Origin: Syntrophaceae bacterium UBA5619
GTDB taxonomy: Bacteria > Desulfobacterota > Syntrophia > Syntrophales > UBA5619
Assembly (NCBI GenBank): GCA_002424545.1
Contig: DIKL01000093.1
Location: 1-24,249, forward strand
Direction of reading: 5' to 3'
DNA length: 24,249 nucleotides
The stretch's first letter is position 1, and every line of letters starts with the position of its first letter. Position numbers and translations under genes: made by a program. The notes below the pieces were generated by a model. It saw nothing but the letters and a program-made list of their open reading frames with translations, was not told the DNA's origin and ran no database searches. Positions 22,697-24,249 of the stretch are shown in pieces.

Positions 22697-23269
22697 ATGA
22701 AATTCCGTGGCCTGATTATACTGGCAGGGCTGTTGATTCTGGCCGGCTGCGCTACGCTGAACAAGGAGGAATGCCTCAGTGGGGACTGGCACGGCCTGGG
22801 CATGAGGGACGGCGTCAACGGAGAGCCTGCCGTTCGGATCGAAAAGCATCGCAAGGCTTGTGCCGAGTATGGTGTCCAGCCGGATGAACGCCGTTATTTG
22901 GATGGCCGGATCGAAGGATTGCGCGAATATTGCCGGATCGACAATGCCTTCCGGACGGGCCTGGACGGCAAACGATACCAGGGCGTCTGTCCCCCCGCCA
23001 TGGATTCACTCTTCTGGCGCTACAATGAAGCGGCCTATGCGGTCTACCAGACCAAAGAAGAGATCAAACAACTGAACAGCGAATTGTCCAGCAGGGAAGT
23101 CCGGCTGCGCAGCAAGAAAACCACGGATAAGGAAAGAAGTTATTTGCGCGAAGAGATCCGCGATCGGGACAGAAAACTCGACGATCTGCGATACAATTTG
23201 CGTAACCAGGAGAGAAAACTGGACGACCTGATGGAGGAGGCGCGGCAAGGGAGGGGTGTGCGACGGTGA
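22697..23269 (+). CDS. DUF2799-type lipoprotein
   Basis: This is a 190-residue predicted lipoprotein of unknown function. The signal peptide MKFRGLIILAGLLIL ends in the lipobox LAGC, with lipidation at Cys18. The mature part carries the DUF2799 pattern: GDWHGLGMRDGVNG, HRKACAEYGVQPDERRYLDG, GLREYC and YQGVCP. A long charged segment (about 115-185, heptad-like KERSYLREEIRDRDRKLDDL) is likely coiled coil. Its place inside a beta-oxidation operon is unexpected. The gene lies exactly between the acyl-CoA dehydrogenase and a second copy of that enzyme's C-terminal end. GAGGAGGG precedes the ATG. Assignment to DUF2799 is by pattern from memory. Confidence 0.82.
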   Translation: MKFRGLIILAGLLILAGCATLNKEECLSGDWHGLGMRDGVNGEPAVRIEKHRKACAEYGVQPDERRYLDGRIEGLREYCRIDNAFRTGLDGKRYQGVCPPAMDSLFWRYNEAAYAVYQTKEEIKQLNSELSSREVRLRSKKTTDKERSYLREEIRDRDRKLDDLRYNLRNQERKLDDLMEEARQGRGVRR

Positions 23270-23409
23270 CGGAAGGTTGGACGGAAGAAGAAATCGGGAA
23301 CGAGGAGTATTCGATCGCCCGCGCGTGGCGGGACATCCGGGTCACCCGGATCTTCGCCGCCGCCAACGAGATCATGAAGACGATCGCCGCACGGTTCATG
23401 GGGCTGTAG
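23266..23409 (+). pseudogene. Remnant of a second acyl-CoA dehydrogenase (C-terminal 35 residues)
   Basis: From 23301 the sequence repeats the end of the acyl-CoA dehydrogenase at 22574-22681. The encoded residues EEYSIARAWRDIRVTRIF, then NEIMKTIAARFMGL and stop, differ by only three residues from the intact gene. The changes are Ser for Pro, and Ala-Ala for Gly-Thr in the AGT triplet, alongside several synonymous changes. The rest of the gene is missing. The frame is open from a GTG at 23266 that overlaps the lipoprotein stop (GTGA) and has a GGGAGGGG upstream, so a 47-residue fusion peptide could be made. Most likely it is a remnant of a tandem paralogue largely lost when the lipoprotein gene arrived. 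Confidence 0.75.
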
Positions 23410-23423
23410 GGGGAGGGAATGGG

Positions 23424-24110
23424 ATGTCGATAACCGTGGCTGTGGTCGGAGCCGGAAGGATGGGTTCCGTGATCGCCCGGCGATTGCCTCCGGATACGAA
23501 GAAGATCATCATCGACACCGTTCCGGCAAAGGCGTCGGAATTGGCGGAAGCGGTGGGCGGGTTCTGGTCGGTCTTGCCGGAGCAGGCCCGGGATGCCGAT
23601 CTGATCGCGCTCGTTGTGCCCGCAGCGGCAGTACGAGAAATATTGGAAAAACTTCAGGTTTTTGTAAAAAAAGGGGCCGTGATTCTGAACATGGCCACCA
23701 CGGTCCTCATCGATCCCGCCACCGCGGCGAAACGTCCGGAAATTTTCATGGTCGATGCGAAGATCGTCGGCCACGCGGCCTCCATGTCCCGGGGCGAACC
23801 GGGAATCGTCGTCGTGAAATCGGAAAATGCCGAAGTTTTATCGTTGATCAAAAATCAACTGCAGGGGTTTGCCGATGTGGTGCAGGGCGATGCGGACCGG
23901 GTCCAGGCCGTCAATACGATCGGCTCCTCCGAGGGAATCAAGGCGGCGGTGGCCGTTCGCAAACAGCTCAGGACAATGGATATCCCCGACGCCTGGATCG
24001 ATGTGGTGATTCGATCGGTCTGCGCCGGCACCATGAAGGCGTTCACGGAAAACGACCTGGGCGGTTTTGCCCTCGAACTGGCGAAAAAGCTGGAGTCGGA
24101 GGGCCAGTGA
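23424..24110 (+). CDS. NAD(P)-binding Rossmann oxidoreductase, ProC/prephenate-dehydrogenase-like
   Basis: This 228-residue protein begins with a textbook dinucleotide-binding motif, VAVVGAGRMGSVIA (G9-A-G11-R-M-G14). ALVVPAAAVREIL and GAVILNMATTV follow in the Rossmann half. The C-terminal half is helical (NTIGSSEGIKAAVAVRKQL, CAGTMKAF), as in pyrroline-5-carboxylate reductase-like and F420-dependent NADP reductase-like proteins. The substrate cannot be told from sequence. An ATG at 23419 is out of frame; the start at 23424 follows GGGAGGGAA. It lies 14 bases after the dehydrogenase remnant and is the last recognisable gene of the operon. Confidence 0.78.
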   Translation: MSITVAVVGAGRMGSVIARRLPPDTKKIIIDTVPAKASELAEAVGGFWSVLPEQARDADLIALVVPAAAVREILEKLQVFVKKGAVILNMATTVLIDPATAAKRPEIFMVDAKIVGHAASMSRGEPGIVVVKSENAEVLSLIKNQLQGFADVVQGDADRVQAVNTIGSSEGIKAAVAVRKQLRTMDIPDAWIDVVIRSVCAGTMKAFTENDLGGFALELAKKLESEGQ

Positions 24111-24249
24111 GTCTCATTGGACGGTAGCGGGAATGGTGCGCGTCGGTCATTGAAAGTTGGGCGAACGAACTGCAACGCGCTGCCGGGCATGCGATATGGA
24201 AGCCGCCAAAGCTCTGGATGGAAGACCTTGAGATTCTCACGAACGACAT
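24111..24249. other. Right-edge stretch with no assignable gene
   Basis: These 139 bases after the last stop codon show no convincing gene, terminator or promoter. Both strands have short open frames running to the edge, but none has recognisable motifs or a Shine-Dalgarno. The start of a further element outside the window cannot be excluded. Confidence 0.5.

Noticed and set aside
24043..24249. Minus-strand open frame at the right edge
   Set aside because: It overlaps the end of the oxidoreductase gene, has no recognisable motif, and starts exactly at the window border.
1..24249. CRISPR arrays, tRNA, rRNA or transposase genes
   Set aside because: No regularly spaced repeats, cloverleaf-like sequences, rRNA segments or transposase motifs were recognised on either strand.

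Overview
The window looks like a piece of a Desulfobacterota/Deltaproteobacteria-type chromosome, probably from an anaerobe, that includes the replication-origin neighbourhood. This assignment is inference. It rests on the gyrB, dnaN, dnaA, parB, parA, rsmG series, a QueG-like double-cluster Fe-S protein, a MOT1-type transporter, a double-CDGSH protein and a dedicated acyl-CoA beta-oxidation operon. No rRNA, tRNA, CRISPR array or intact transposase was seen.

Region 1 (1-6374, minus strand) reads rsmG > parA > parB > terminator > dnaA > dnaN > gyrB, with gyrB leaving the left edge. Three DnaA boxes precede dnaA (3918-3949). The dnaA-dnaN gap carries a run of DnaA-trio triplets (2449-2463) beside an AT-rich tract. 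Together they look like a two-part oriC of the kind described in Bacillus. recF is absent between dnaN and gyrB, and mnmG is absent upstream of rsmG.

Region 2 (6381-10120, minus strand) is a cargo module directly upstream of rsmG. It has a YefM-YoeB toxin-antitoxin pair under a palindrome-overlapped promoter, followed by a 1021-residue one-polypeptide restriction-modification enzyme of type ISP/IIG character. Very short gaps lead from the toxin gene into the restriction gene and from that into rsmG.

Region 3 (10110-14121, minus strand) holds housekeeping or accessory genes: a MOT1-like molybdate/sulfate transporter, a double-CDGSH iron-sulfur protein, a class I SAM methyltransferase, a MipA/OmpV outer-membrane protein and a QueG-like Fe-S protein. 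Good sigma70-like promoters precede three of them.

Region 4 (14263-24110, plus strand) is the most unusual part. A TetR regulator, with a 27-bp palindrome in its divergent promoter region, precedes an operon that appears to encode a full CoA-level beta-oxidation turn on fused, lipid-carrier-bearing proteins. The parts are (i) hydratase2-SDR-SCP2, (ii) HMG-CoA-synthase-like-DUF35-SDR-SCP2, (iii) an SCP2-type thiolase with an HDCF motif, and (iv) an LCAD/IVD-type acyl-CoA dehydrogenase. The HMG-CoA-synthase-like domain has lost all three catalytic residues and the hydratase motif is altered. The proposed system is therefore a beta-oxidation assembly in which a dead thiolase-fold domain and its DUF35 arm dock the neighbouring thiolase, while SCP2 domains hold the acyl-CoA. 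A roughly 175-bp nested palindrome and a hairpin with a Shine-Dalgarno-like loop lie between genes (ii) and (iii). A DUF2799-type lipoprotein gene, a second copy of only the acyl-CoA dehydrogenase C-terminus, and a ProC-like Rossmann oxidoreductase follow.
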